From Bradyrhizobium sp. AUGA SZCCT0158 (GTDB taxonomy: Bacteria > Pseudomonadota > Alphaproteobacteria > Rhizobiales > Xanthobacteraceae), in contig NZ_JAFCME010000003.1 of NCBI RefSeq assembly GCF_018130065.1, positions 338,540-402,539 of the forward strand: a stretch of DNA of 64,000 nucleotides, read 5' to 3'. Shown here in pieces: positions 9,671 to 18,851 of the stretch; the first letter of the stretch is position 1, and the number at the start of each line of letters is the position of its first letter. Below the pieces are notes generated by a model. It did not search any database. It was not told the origin of the DNA and was given only the letters and a program-made list of their open reading frames with translations. A program made the translations under genes and the position numbers.

Positions 9671-10651
9671 TCAAATGGAGTGCTTTGGCTTGCGTGTACC
9701 GGGCGTTTTGGGCGTCTTGATCTGGTCGAGCGCCGCGACAAGCCAGGCAACGCCCGCATCCATCATTGCAACCCTTGGGAGAACCGCGTTGATGGCGAAG
9801 TGGGGCAGCGCGATCGGCGCCTTGACAGCGACGATTCCAAAGCGCGGACCATGCATCTCGACGAACCGTCGCGGCAACGCCGAGATCAGATCGGTTTCAG
9901 CGAGCACGCCGAGGGCAAAGGTGAAGTTCGGCACCGTCAATGCGACACGGCGCGACAATCCTTGCCGGGCGAGTTCGACATCGACGAAGCCATAAGCATC
10001 TCCGGTATGCGAGACGACGAGATGCTGCATCTCGCAGTAACTCCGCAGGCTGGATGCTTTCCGGAAGCGGTGCCCCGCACGTGCCGCGATGACAAACTCT
10101 TCCTGATAGAGCGTTTGCTTGTGGAAGCGCACCGGCACATCGTCGAACGGGATCACGGCGATATCCATGCCGCGCGCTTCGAGATCGGCCAGCGCTTCCT
10201 TCCAGGCGAGGTCGGGCGTGGGCTGGCCCTGCGTCGGCAGAATCTGGCGGATGCCGATATCGATTCCCGGGGCTGTTTTCCGTAACGCTTCGAGCAATGG
10301 CGGCAGGAACACCGCCGACGTTCCGTCCGGCGCGCCGACGACGAAGCGGCGCGCCGATCGCGCCGGATCGAACGGCGCGCTGCTCGACACCACGCCCCGG
10401 ATGCGGGTCAGGATTTCGGCAACGGGCGCCGCGAGTTCGCTGGCCCGCGCAGTCGGCACCACGCCCTTGGGCGTCCTGAGAAACAAGGGATCGTCAAGCA
10501 GTTTACGCAGGCGTCCGAGGCCATGGCTGACCGCCGATGGCGACAGGTTGAGCCGCTCGGCGGATCGCCCGGCGTGGCGCTCCTCCATCAGGATTTCGAA
10601 CAGCACCAGCAGGTTCAGGTCGGCCCTGGATAGATCAATTTTGTTCATCAT
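9671..10651 (-). CDS. LysR-family transcriptional regulator
   Basis: Encodes 326 residues. The N-terminal winged helix-turn-helix runs over about residues 8-66, with SAERLNLSPSAVSHGLGRLR and DPLFLRTPKGVVPT. A substrate-binding domain typical of LysR regulators follows. The DNA-binding region resembles the NahR/LinR/NodD side of the family. The gene stands divergent to the secreted SnoaL-like protein at 10751, about 100 bases away, so that gene is the most likely target. ATG ATG occurs at the start, and either codon may be used. Confidence 0.93.
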   Translation of the reverse strand: MMNKIDLSRADLNLLVLFEILMEERHAGRSAERLNLSPSAVSHGLGRLRKLLDDPLFLRTPKGVVPTARASELAAPVAEILTRIRGVVSSSAPFDPARSARRFVVGAPDGTSAVFLPPLLEALRKTAPGIDIGIRQILPTQGQPTPDLAWKEALADLEARGMDIAVIPFDDVPVRFHKQTLYQEEFVIAARAGHRFRKASSLRSYCEMQHLVVSHTGDAYGFVDVELARQGLSRRVALTVPNFTFALGVLAETDLISALPRRFVEMHGPRFGIVAVKAPIALPHFAINAVLPRVAMMDAGVAWLVAALDQIKTPKTPGTRKPKHSI

Positions 10652-10750
10652 ATCGGTGAAACCATATCATTTTATTCATCTGTGATGAAGTGGCAAATGC
10701 ACTCCGCCGGACGTCCTGGATCCGGCCGAAATCAAATCGGGAGTGCTCAC

Positions 10751-11365
10751 ATGTTCGGATTCTTGCGCAGGACACGACGGCCATTGGACCAAGGTAAACC
10801 TACTGCCTGCCCGCTCGCCGGCATGTCGAGGCGCGCGGCGATAACGGCCGCGCTGACGGCATCCCTGTCGTTCCGGCCGTCGGGATGCCTGGCCAATTCA
10901 GCCGCCAGCGCGGGAAACCCGCCCGTTGAGCTGGTCCAGCGCACCGAAGCGCAAGCGGTCGCCTTCATGCGCGGCGAGATGGAGCAATGGTCTCGCATGA
11001 TCCGCATCGCCGATGACTTCACGCTGATGCAGCCGTTCGGCGGCCCGGCCAGCCGCGGCTTCGATGCCAGCCCCGAACGTCTGGTACAGCTCGCCAAATA
11101 CTTCAAAAATGGCGACGCGAAACTCGAACTGGTGCAGAGCTACGCATCCGACGGCCTGGTGGTTCTCGTGATGATCGAGCGCCAGCATGGCGAGGTCGGC
11201 GGCCTGCCCGATCAGGACTGGTCACTCCGCGTCACTCAGGTCTATCGCAAGCAAGGTTCGGAATGGCAGCTGGTCCATCGCCATGCCGATCCGCTGGTCC
11301 GTCACGTCGGCCTGGAGACGGCCGCAGCCATCGCCCGCGGCGCGCGGCTCGGCGAAAGGTCCTGA
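10751..11365 (+). CDS. exported protein with SnoaL/NTF2-like fold (putative)
   Basis: The ATG at 10751 is preceded by GGGAG and gives 204 residues. An Arg-rich N-terminus followed by MSRRAAITAALTASLSF suggests an export signal, possibly a late twin-arginine type. The mature part, with QAVAFMRGEMEQWSRMIRIADDF, QPFGG and a C-terminal WSLRVTQVYRKQGSEWQLVH strand pair, looks like the DUF4440/SnoaL group of NTF2-like proteins. Such folds bind small ligands or catalyse simple eliminations, and no specific activity can be assigned. The divergent LysR gene probably regulates it. The longer frame from 10682 lacks a better ribosome site. Confidence 0.7.
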   Translation: MFGFLRRTRRPLDQGKPTACPLAGMSRRAAITAALTASLSFRPSGCLANSAASAGNPPVELVQRTEAQAVAFMRGEMEQWSRMIRIADDFTLMQPFGGPASRGFDASPERLVQLAKYFKNGDAKLELVQSYASDGLVVLVMIERQHGEVGGLPDQDWSLRVTQVYRKQGSEWQLVHRHADPLVRHVGLETAAAIARGARLGERS

Positions 11366-11548
11366 GGCCGTGGTGTCTTCAGGCGGCGCGGACCAAGACT
11401 CAGGAACTGGCCGACCTCGCGCTTGAGCCGACTGCTTTCGCCGGAGAGCGACTTGGCCGCAGCGATCACCTGGGAAGAAGCCGATCCGGTCTCGCAGCAC
11501 GCATGCTGCTGGCGCCGCAACACGAAAATGCGGATCGTCAGCCACCGA

Positions 11549-12438
11549 TCAACCCTGTAGCTGGCGCGAGAAATCGCAGGTAGTCCGCGCGAGTTCGGCG
11601 ACACCAGCGGTGAAGGCGCTGGGGCGGTCGTGGCGATGCATCGCGACGTAGGGAATCGCCGGCAGCTCCGGATCGGTCCGGATGATCCTGAGCTTCCCCT
11701 CAGCGACAAGTGGCTTGAAGCATTGCAGCGGCAGATATGTCACGCCGAGGCCAGCGACGGTCAGTCCGAGCAACGCGATCAGACTGTCGCTGGAAAACAG
11801 GCGGGGAAGCATTGCACCTTCAGACTTCAGCCACTTGCTCACCCAAAGGCCGGTGCCCGATCGGTTTCCCTGGACCAGTATCGTGTACTCAGCCAACTCC
11901 GCGATCGAGAGCTTGCGCCGCGTACGTACGAGCTTTGGACTTCCCATCCACACGTTTCGGTTCTGGGCTAGCTCGACCGCGGTGATGTGTGCATCAGAAA
12001 ACGCTTCTGGAATGATGATGACGTCGAGCCTGTCTTCCTGGAGCCGATCAGAGATCGCGGCTCATATCGACCTCGGTCTCGATCGTGACCCTTGGATATT
12101 TCGCGCGCAGACTCGCGATGAGGCGCGGAAGCCACGTCAGGGCAGTCAGTTCGGTTATGCCGAGCCGAAGCCGACGTACCGGTATCTCGTTTCCGTCTTT
12201 CAGATGAAGCACGCGTTGCTGCAACGCCAGCATTTCCTGCGCGAGCGCGAGCAGCTGCTCGCCCTGCTCGGTCAGGCGGGCGCTCCGCTGGCTCCGGTCG
12301 AACAACGGCGTGCCGGCAACGAGTTCGAGCTCTTGAATGCGTTTCGAGATGGCTGACTGGGTGGTGTTCAGCGGCGCGTTCGAACGTCCCGAGCCGCGCA
12401 ATCCAATACAGTGCTTCGACCTGCTTCAGACTGAACAT
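11549..12438 (-). pseudogene. LysR-family regulator broken by two frameshifts
   Basis: Three reading frames together make one LysR protein. It starts at ATG 12438 with MFSLKQVEALYWIARLGTFE. The frame changes near 12371-12378, where about eight bases seem lost between FERAA and LNTTQSAISKRIQELE. It changes again at about 12046-12050, where DMSRDL runs into a stop while the neighbouring frame continues DRLQEDRLDVIIIPEAF. The last part, from about 11990 to 11549, is the effector domain (KLVRTRRKLSIAELAEYTIL and onward). With two independent lesions the gene is almost surely inactive. It faces the broken binding-protein gene at 12577. Confidence 0.85.
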
Positions 12439-12576
12439 GCGTTCCCCGTTTCGATCTAGCCATCGCGCGAGAGCTGAACCGCGGCCATGCGCGCCGCTCC
12501 CCAGGAGCGTTTCGGTCGCGCGCTCCATTCATTCTTCCATGGAATGAATTTACATTCGATAATATCACTTTTTTAT

Positions 12577-13041
12577 CGTGTCGTTGCGATCTCAGGCTCG
12601 ACCAATATGGTGCAGCTCACCCAGGCCAGCAGCGCACGAAACCTCGGCGTTGCGGTGCTGGTCGCCAAGGACCAGGCGGAGGCGTTTCTGATGCTGGAGA
12701 CCGGCCGCGCCGCCGCCTACGTCCTCGATGACGTGCAACTCGCCGTCGCGATCGCGCGGTCAAAAGACCCGTCGGCCTACATCATCAGCGAGGAGGCTTT
12801 TTCGAAGGCCTAACCCTACGGAATCATGCTGCGCAAGGACGATGCGCCGTTCAAGACCGTGGCGGATCGCGCGACTGCGAACCTGTACCGCAGCCCCGAG
12901 ATCGAGGTGATCTACAAGAAGTGGTTCGAATCGCCGGTGCCGCCGAACGGCCTCAATTTCCGCAATCCGATGCCTAAGGTTTTGCGGAGCGCATTCGCAA
13001 ATCCGTCGGACAGCGCGGACCCGGCAAGCTACGAGCGCTGA
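12577..13041 (+). pseudogene. remnant of a glutamate/aspartate-type ABC substrate-binding protein
   Basis: The conceptual translation from about 12577 (VVAISGSTNMVQLTQA) to 13041 (SDSADPASYER) matches the C-terminal half of GltI-like periplasmic amino-acid binding proteins. It includes AKDQAEAFLMLETGRAAAYV and the usual SPEIEVIYKKWF ending. The signal peptide and N-terminal lobe are missing. An in-frame TAA at 12811 replaces the codon expected before PYGIML, where relatives have Glu, so a single G-to-T change would explain it. No permease or ATPase gene is nearby. The remnant lies back to back with the broken LysR gene. Confidence 0.82.
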
Positions 13042-13206
13042 GGGCGCGAATGGCCAAGGGCGGCTGATGTTGCAAGGAACCAGCTGAACCTTCAGAGATC
13101 GCCGACAGCCCCTCCTCGAACACGTGTGCGTGTTCGATCCGCGGCGGCGTAACGCATGATCCTTGCCCCCGTAGGATAAAGGCTGGGGAAAGCAAGGAGA
13201 CTTGCC

Positions 13207-13770
13207 ATGAGCACATCCGTGCTGTTTTGGCGCCGGACCGATATCGAGGGCCTCGAGCGCCTGGAACTGGCAATCGAGCCTGACCGGATCACGGCCACCG
13301 CCACCACGATCTGCCTCGACGCCGGCGGCTATCGCATCGATCACCGCTGGCGGCTCGATCCCGGATGGCACGCGCTGACCGTCACCGTGGAGCGCTGGAA
13401 CGCGCAAGGCCATGGTCTGCTGCATCTGGAACGCGCCGGAACCGGCTGGCGGGTCGATGGTGTGCTGCGGCCGGACCTCGAAGGGGCCGAGGAGCCGGAC
13501 CTGTCGATCACGCCATTCTGCAACAGCTTCCCGATCCGCAGGACGCCCCTTGGCGCCGGAGAAAGCCTGCCGCTTGATACCGCCTTCATCGATGGCCCGG
13601 CGCTGGCGGTGGCGCGGTCGCGCCAGCGCTACGACCGGCAAGGCCCCGAACGGCTACGCTACGTCGATCTTGGGCTGTCGCTCGGCTTTGAAGCCGATCT
13701 GGTGGTCGACGAGAACGGACTGGTGCTGCATTACGAGCACCTGTTCGAGCGCGTTCCGCCGACCGCCTGA
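13207..13770 (+). CDS. putative glycolipid-binding domain protein (DUF1089)
   Basis: Encodes 187 residues, with AAGGAGA a few bases before the ATG. The protein is beta-rich and has a conserved opening (VLFWRRTDIEGLERLEL) and the motif SITPFCNSFPIRR, as in the DUF1089 / glycolipid-binding family. No signal peptide or membrane segment is present. A short gap separates it from the tRNA gene, which is on the other strand. Biochemical function is not established for most of the family. Confidence 0.8.
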   Translation: MSTSVLFWRRTDIEGLERLELAIEPDRITATATTICLDAGGYRIDHRWRLDPGWHALTVTVERWNAQGHGLLHLERAGTGWRVDGVLRPDLEGAEEPDLSITPFCNSFPIRRTPLGAGESLPLDTAFIDGPALAVARSRQRYDRQGPERLRYVDLGLSLGFEADLVVDENGLVLHYEHLFERVPPTA

Positions 13771-13824
13771 CATGCGCGCGTCGCGAAACGCCGTCTTTAA
13801 TTTGCGTTGCTGGATTCTGAAAAC

Positions 13825-13901
13825 TGGCGATCCCGGCATGACTCGAACATGCGACCTACGGTTTAGGAAACCGTCGCTCTATCCGGCTGAGCTACGGGAC
13901 C
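13825..13901 (-). tRNA. tRNA-Arg (anticodon CCU)
   Basis: On the minus strand a 77-nt cloverleaf can be folded. The acceptor GGTCCCG pairs with CGGGATC with one G-U. The D stem is GCTC/GAGC, and the anticodon stem ACGGT/ACCGT encloses loop TTCCTAA (anticodon CCT). The T stem GCATG/CATGC encloses TTCGAGT, and CCA is encoded. It decodes AGG, a rare codon in this GC-rich genome. No integrase or duplicated tRNA end was seen beside it. Confidence 0.96.
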
Positions 13902-14020
13902 GCGAACCCGCTGAATCGGGCGGGTATCGCGATTCCATACCAGAGCGGAAGCCTGATCGCCAGCCTGCGATTGCGCCGTGATTTACAACGCAATCGCAGG
14001 ATTGATCGGTGATTTTACCG

Positions 14021-15574
14021 CTACACCGTCGAAATGCCGTCGATCGGGCTGACATCGCCGACGAACCGCAGCAAATCGGCCATGGTGAAATCGCCCGGCG
14101 TCTTCGAAGGCAGCGTCGGCTTCCAGTTCTTGCCCTTGAGCCACAGATACGACTGGCGGTCGCCATGCACGAGGCCGACGAAGACTTCGGCGATGATCGT
14201 GGCGCCGACCGGTCCGAGTTTTTCGCCGCCGCCGCGTTGCTCGGCCTCTTTCAGGATGTAGTACCAGAGCGGGGTATGCTCGTGCAGGCCATGCTTCTTG
14301 GCCACCGCGCCGTCGGTGCCCTTGGCGATCTCGGCCGAAGTCAGCGGGTTTTTGATCCGCATCGCCTTGGCGACATCCTGTCCCGACGGCAATCCGAGCA
14401 GCACGCCGCGCTTCAAATTGCGGAACGGCAGGCTGCCGCCGCCGCCCGGCAGCGTATGCAGTTGCGGCACCACGAACGGATCGAGCTTGCGGGAGGGATT
14501 GAGCCTGACGTCAGCGGGATTGGTGGCCAGCCCTTCAAAGTAGCGCCGCCAGTCGATGATCCAGTTGCTGGACAGCAGTGGCAGCGGTAGCGGCGGGGTC
14601 GGCGGATTGGGCGCGAGATCGCCGATGATGCCGCCGGACAGTCCCGTGAACTTGAACAGCAGGTCGAGCGTGGCCGGGATTCCGCCGCCGCCGGGCGTGA
14701 AGATGCGGTTGTGGCTGTAGACCTCGCGCACCATGCTGTGGCCGATCCGGTAGGCGGCCGCGGAAAACTCGACCGGCATGTAGGGCGTCTTCCTGAAGCG
14801 GTAGAAGCGGCGGCCCTGCTCGAGGATTTTTGCGACGATGCCTTTTTCGGTGATGCGCTCGACGAAATCGTGCAGCACCATCCACTGATAGTGCCAGGTC
14901 ACGATCTGGCGTGCCTCCGCAAAGATCTCGCCGACCGGCGTTCCCTTCGCCGCCAGCTGATCGCACACCTTGTTGTGGAATTTCAGCATCGCCAGATGCG
15001 TCTGCGCAACGACGAGGTTTTCATCATTGCGGTGATCGCCGATCAGCGCAAAGCCTTCGGGACTGCGCGGCAGATCGTTGCGAAGATCGCCGGTCACGCC
15101 ACCGAGCGGCACGTTGATGGTCTTGCCGATCAGGAGTTTCGGACCCGGCCTCTTGCCGTCGAGGTCGCCGGGATTGCGCGCGTAAAGCTGCCGGCTGCCA
15201 TCCGGACCGAGACCATAGACGTTGTCCAGATCGAGCGCCGGCGTGCGGAAATTTTCCACCGCGTTGGGATCGGCCTCCTTGTCGCCGAATGAGGTCAGAT
15301 CGAGCGTGATGTCGTGATCGACGAACTGCCCGAGATAGGTGAAGCCGGCCGGCACCTTGGTGTTGTTCCCGGCGGGGTCGCCGGGGTTCGGGTCTTTCAT
15401 CGCGTCGGCGAGTTCCTGCAGCGGCTTGTCATCGACCGCCAGCGGATCGAGGGTCGGAAACATCCGACCGAACATGCCGGGATCGTCGTGCCCGGAAAGC
15501 GTATCGAGAAATTGCCTTGTCGGATGACGGCCAGCTTTGCCATGGCCGGGCTGGACATTCACTTCTGTTGCCAT
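14021..15574 (-). CDS. animal-type haem peroxidase family protein
   Basis: The preferred ATG at 15574 follows GGAGAAAC, with a GTG directly before it as alternative, and gives 517 residues. The family signatures are a distal His region (YLGQFVDHDITLD, His near 87), an acidic/Arg segment (GDHRNDENLVVAQTHLAMLK) with KFHN, and a proximal His in FSAAAYRIGHSMVR (near 279). These match the An_peroxidase (cyclooxygenase/myeloperoxidase-like) superfamily in bacterial form. The family oxidises halides, lipids or small organics using peroxide or O2. No signal peptide or calcium-binding repeat region is visible. No partner gene is adjacent and the role is unknown. Confidence 0.9.
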   Translation of the reverse strand: MATEVNVQPGHGKAGRHPTRQFLDTLSGHDDPGMFGRMFPTLDPLAVDDKPLQELADAMKDPNPGDPAGNNTKVPAGFTYLGQFVDHDITLDLTSFGDKEADPNAVENFRTPALDLDNVYGLGPDGSRQLYARNPGDLDGKRPGPKLLIGKTINVPLGGVTGDLRNDLPRSPEGFALIGDHRNDENLVVAQTHLAMLKFHNKVCDQLAAKGTPVGEIFAEARQIVTWHYQWMVLHDFVERITEKGIVAKILEQGRRFYRFRKTPYMPVEFSAAAYRIGHSMVREVYSHNRIFTPGGGGIPATLDLLFKFTGLSGGIIGDLAPNPPTPPLPLPLLSSNWIIDWRRYFEGLATNPADVRLNPSRKLDPFVVPQLHTLPGGGGSLPFRNLKRGVLLGLPSGQDVAKAMRIKNPLTSAEIAKGTDGAVAKKHGLHEHTPLWYYILKEAEQRGGGEKLGPVGATIIAEVFVGLVHGDRQSYLWLKGKNWKPTLPSKTPGDFTMADLLRFVGDVSPIDGISTV

Positions 15575-15763
15575 CACGTTTCTCCAATCAGGAAAATGCT
15601 GCGAGGAGAGGGGCGCCAGTTGAGTCGTCTCAGTTCCTTAAAATGCGATTCGAAATTTCAGCATTGCCCCTCTGGGTGAGTGACAACAGCTATAATCCCA
15701 TAGATTGTGGCTGATTGTTGCGTGGTTCACACTTCGCCGCGAAGTTTGCTGCGTCAATAGCGC

Positions 15764-16084
15764 TCAGGTGATTTCGAACTCTTTGCGGATTTCGGCGTCG
15801 GTGTAGAAGCAGATGCCGCCGTCGAGATCGTGGACCAGCCACTCTCCGAGATAGACGATCTGCGCGCCGCTCCGTCGCTCGTGTCGAAGCTCGAGTTGCC
15901 CGTCGTCGCCGCGTTGAAGCGAGCAGCTCGACTGCACCCAGTTCGGCCATTCGTACAGCGGCTGCCCGGTGAACTGCCAGGCGATCAATGCCGTATTGCT
16001 GGGACGGGGCTTCAACGTGAGTGTGCTGTTCACAACGATCTCCGAAACGGTGACTTTCGTAGTCGGACAACGCGCGGAAGCCAT
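15764..16084 (-). CDS. hypothetical protein (106 aa)
   Basis: The open frame of 106 residues includes EWPNWVQSSCSLQRGDDGQL, followed by IVYLGEWLVHDLDGGICFYTDAEIRKEF at the end (residues quoted in two parts). The C-terminal part looks like real protein with conserved-type aromatic and Gly residues. No good ribosome site precedes the ATG, and a GTG about ten codons in could be the true start. I recognise no family. It is 179 bases from the haem peroxidase gene on the same strand, upstream of it. Confidence 0.5.
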   Translation of the reverse strand: MASARCPTTKVTVSEIVVNSTLTLKPRPSNTALIAWQFTGQPLYEWPNWVQSSCSLQRGDDGQLELRHERRSGAQIVYLGEWLVHDLDGGICFYTDAEIRKEFEIT

Positions 16085-16252
16085 AAAGGTTGGCGCGGTT
16101 CCCGGAACTTCGCCACGAGTCGACCGCTTTTCCTATGCGTCTTTGGGATAGTCCGGGATCATACGGGCACGTTGCGGCAGCCGCCGCAGCCGCCCCTGCC
16201 AGGCGGGCCGCCGGATCGCGTCCCGAAAAATCAGGAAGATGAATACCGGGCC

Positions 16253-17221
16253 TTACGCCTTGATGTTGTTCTCGCGCACGACCTTGCCCCAGGCGCTGAC
16301 CTGCTTGGCGAAGAACGTGCCGAAATCCTTGGCGTCGGCCAGCAGCAGCGTCATTTGCTGCGTTTCGCGCAGCTGCGCCGCGACCGCGGGCTCGCTCAGA
16401 ATTTCGCGGACCGGCTTTGCGAGGCCATCGATGACATCAGGCGGCGTACCCTTGGGCGCAAAAATGCCCCACCAGGCCAGCGTCTCGGAATCGGGGTAGC
16501 CGGCTTCGATTCCCGTCTGCGTGTCCGGGAGCGATGGCATCCGCTCGCGCCCCAGCTGCAGGATGGGGCGAAGCGTATTGGTCCCCAACTGCGCCATGAT
16601 CAGCGCCGCCGATCCCGCGATCAGGTCGACGTGTCCGCCGAGCACGTCGTTCATGGCCGGTCCGCCGCCGCGATACGGCACATGCGTGATCTCCACGCCG
16701 GCCTGCTTGGCGAGCATCGTCATCGCCAGATGGCCGAGGGTGCCGATGCCGACGGAGGCGTATTTGATCGAGCCGGGTTCTTTCTTCGACGCTGCAACGA
16801 CATCGGCAAAATTCTTGAACGGCCGGCTCGCGTTCGCCGCGATCACATAGGGCGCGGTGCCGACGAGGAACACCGGCACCAGATCCTGCTCGACGTCGAC
16901 CTGCGGCTTTTCGAGGATGGCCGGGATCACCGCATGCGAATCGAAGGTCACCAGAAACGACGATCCGTCCGGCGGGCTTTTCGCGACCTGCGTCGCGCCA
17001 AGCGAACCGGCGGCGCCCGACTTGTTCTCCACCAGTACGATACGGCCGAGCTTGGTCTGCAAATGAGACTGCAGCAGCCGCGCCAGCGCGTCGGTGGAGC
17101 CTCCCGGCGGGAATGGCACCACCAGCGTCAAGTTCTTCGCCGATTGTGCCAAGGCCAGCGACGGCGCGAAAGTGAATGCGGCCGACGCCGCCAGCATCGA
17201 CCGTCTCGTGATCTTCTTCAT
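16253..17221 (-). CDS. tripartite tricarboxylate transporter substrate-binding protein (TctC/Bug family)
   Basis: The start at 17221 follows GGGGGAGAG and gives 322 residues with an export signal (MKKITRRSMLAASAAFTFAP, signal end near LALAQS), possibly twin-arginine-like. The mature start LTLVVPFPPGGSTD is the classic Bug-family loop that contacts carboxylate ligands. VPYRGGGPAMNDVLGGHVDL is also diagnostic. These proteins bind small carboxylic acids in the periplasm. No tctA/tctB membrane genes are next to it, as is common for the many orphan Bug proteins. It lies just downstream of a cupin gene and an RraA-like gene on the same strand, which suggests uptake linked to metabolism of a keto or hydroxy acid. 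Confidence 0.93.
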   Translation of the reverse strand: MKKITRRSMLAASAAFTFAPSLALAQSAKNLTLVVPFPPGGSTDALARLLQSHLQTKLGRIVLVENKSGAAGSLGATQVAKSPPDGSSFLVTFDSHAVIPAILEKPQVDVEQDLVPVFLVGTAPYVIAANASRPFKNFADVVAASKKEPGSIKYASVGIGTLGHLAMTMLAKQAGVEITHVPYRGGGPAMNDVLGGHVDLIAGSAALIMAQLGTNTLRPILQLGRERMPSLPDTQTGIEAGYPDSETLAWWGIFAPKGTPPDVIDGLAKPVREILSEPAVAAQLRETQQMTLLLADAKDFGTFFAKQVSAWGKVVRENNIKA

Positions 17222-17267
17222 TTCTCTCCCCCTGATTATTGCTGCGTTTGTTTTTTGTTTCGCAGAG

Positions 17268-17639
17268 CTATTGATTACCGAAACCCGATCCCGGCTTTTT
17301 GTACTCCGGCCGCGGCGGGCTGAAGATATCGAGCACGCGGGCACCGTCCGGCCCGGCGCGCATGGTGTGCGGCACGTTTCCCGGCGTGCGCCAGAAATCG
17401 CCCTTCTTCACCGCGATCTCCTCTTCGCCCTGTACGCGGATGGCCGAACCCTCGAGCAGCACGCCCCATTGCTCCTCGGGGTGATGATGCAGGGTGCCTT
17501 GCGAATGCGGCGCCAGCGTCACCACCGACAGCATGGCCTGCTCGCCGGCGAAAATGCGCGTGGTGAGACCCGGCGCGAGATCGCGAAACAGGCCGTCATC
17601 CGGGTTGTCCAGATTGTGAAACTCGTCCCTCTGACTCAT
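17268..17639 (-). CDS. cupin-domain protein
   Basis: Encodes 123 residues with GGGGAAG before the ATG. It is a single cupin barrel: motif 1 is visible as GTLHHHPEEQWGVLLEG, and motif 2 as GDFWRTPGNVPHTMRAG. Together they supply His, His, Glu and His for a metal site. Small cupins of this kind are enzymes, sensors or modulators, and the reaction cannot be fixed. It sits 46 bases upstream of the TctC-like gene and 46 bases downstream of the RraA-like gene, so all three probably form one transcript. Confidence 0.88.
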   Translation of the reverse strand: MSQRDEFHNLDNPDDGLFRDLAPGLTTRIFAGEQAMLSVVTLAPHSQGTLHHHPEEQWGVLLEGSAIRVQGEEEIAVKKGDFWRTPGNVPHTMRAGPDGARVLDIFSPPRPEYKKPGSGFGNQ

Positions 17640-17685
17640 CGTCGCTTCCCCAACGTCAGTTGTCCCAATGTCCGTTGCGTCTCGA

Positions 17686-18324
17686 TCATGATTTGCCGTA
17701 GGAGCCCTGATAGCGCCCTTCGCGGATCGCTACCAACGTTTCCTCTTCTCGCCTGGTCTGGGCGCGCACCGCCTCGAGCAACGAAGGTGCGATCGCGGCC
17801 GGAAAGGACACCACGCCGTCCTCGTCTCCCACCACGATATCACCCGGCGATATCACCGACCCGCCGATCGAGACCGGCACGTTGATCTCGCCGGGGCCGC
17901 TCTTGTAGGGGCCGCGATGAATGACCGAACGGGCAAAGCACGGAAAGTCGGACGCGGCGAACGCGGCAACGTCACGGATCGCGCCGTCGATCACATAGCC
18001 GGCAGCGCCGCGATACTCAGCGATGTTCTTCATGATCTCGCCGACCAGCGCCCGGCTCTCGTCGCCGCCGCCATCGACCACGATCACGTCGCCGGGTCCA
18101 ACCAGTTCGAGCGCCTTGTGAATGGCCAGATTGTCGCCCGGCCGGGTGCGGACGGTAAAGGCAACGCCCACGAGCCTGCCGCTGCGATGGAACGGCCGCA
18201 ACCCCACGGCGCCCGGCAGCCGGGCAAGGTTGTCGCTGATGATCGACGTCGAGGCGCTCCTGAATGCCTCGATCAACTCAGACGCCGGCTTTGGCACGCT
18301 ATCCATGGCAATGGTGACGCTCAT
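17686..18324 (-). CDS. RraA-family protein (HMG/CHA aldolase-like)
   Basis: The start is set at ATG 18324, preceded by AGGGGAAA, giving 212 residues. The family core is present: a glycine-rich segment VVDGGGDESRALVGEIM, then AAGYVIDGAIRD and a metal-binding Asp region. Members include 4-hydroxy-4-methyl-2-oxoglutarate/4-carboxy-4-hydroxy-2-oxoadipate aldolases and the RNase E regulator RraA. Length and the DGAIRD motif favour the metal-dependent aldolase or decarboxylase group. It appears to be the first gene of the three-gene minus-strand unit with the cupin and TctC-like protein. Confidence 0.85.
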   Translation of the reverse strand: MSVTIAMDSVPKPASELIEAFRSASTSIISDNLARLPGAVGLRPFHRSGRLVGVAFTVRTRPGDNLAIHKALELVGPGDVIVVDGGGDESRALVGEIMKNIAEYRGAAGYVIDGAIRDVAAFAASDFPCFARSVIHRGPYKSGPGEINVPVSIGGSVISPGDIVVGDEDGVVSFPAAIAPSLLEAVRAQTRREEETLVAIREGRYQGSYGKS

Positions 18325-18851
18325 GCAGTTGGTTTCCCCTGATGCTTCTTCTTGTTCGCGGACATCTTTGATAGCGCCAAACTCAGGCAATCAAATACCT
18401 TTTTGCACAGATTGGTATGCCCAAATTCTATTCCATTGGGCTGTATCGGAATCGACATCGCAGGAGATCGCCGAAAAATCGGGCGGCCGGTCGAGCGGAT
18501 TTTCATCAGATGTGAACTCGCCCTTCATTGGTGCACGATGTTCGGCGAAACCGCGCCGGGCCGGCGCTGGGAATAAATGGCAAAGTCCTGCCACAATGCG
18601 TCAACAGGGGTGACTGCGGCGCAAGCCGCCTCCGGCCGACTTCCGCCCAACGGTCCAAACCGCTTTCGCGTTGAATTTCCAGAATAAATTCCAACGCACC
18701 GCCGGTCGGTTCCATCGATCACAGGCAAGAAATCAGCGCTGGAAAATCACCGGGTTCCGGGGGTGACAAGCCCTGTCAAAATGGCGACAATCCGTTTAAT
18801 CCATGACCGCAAATCAACTTTGGAACTCGCGTTGTTGAGGAAACTCCGTCC
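18325..18851. other. intergenic region, 527 bases, no gene seen
   Basis: This region separates the divergent RraA-like and secreted-protein genes. I see no convincing coding frame or RNA gene. It should contain both promoters. An imperfect ATACC...GGTAT inverted pair around 18388-18417 could be an operator for the minus-strand unit, but this is weak. Confidence 0.5.

Noticed and set aside
13825..13901. tRNA-Arg as an integration site for a genomic island
   Set aside because: No integrase gene or direct repeat of the tRNA end was found nearby; neighbours have host-like composition.
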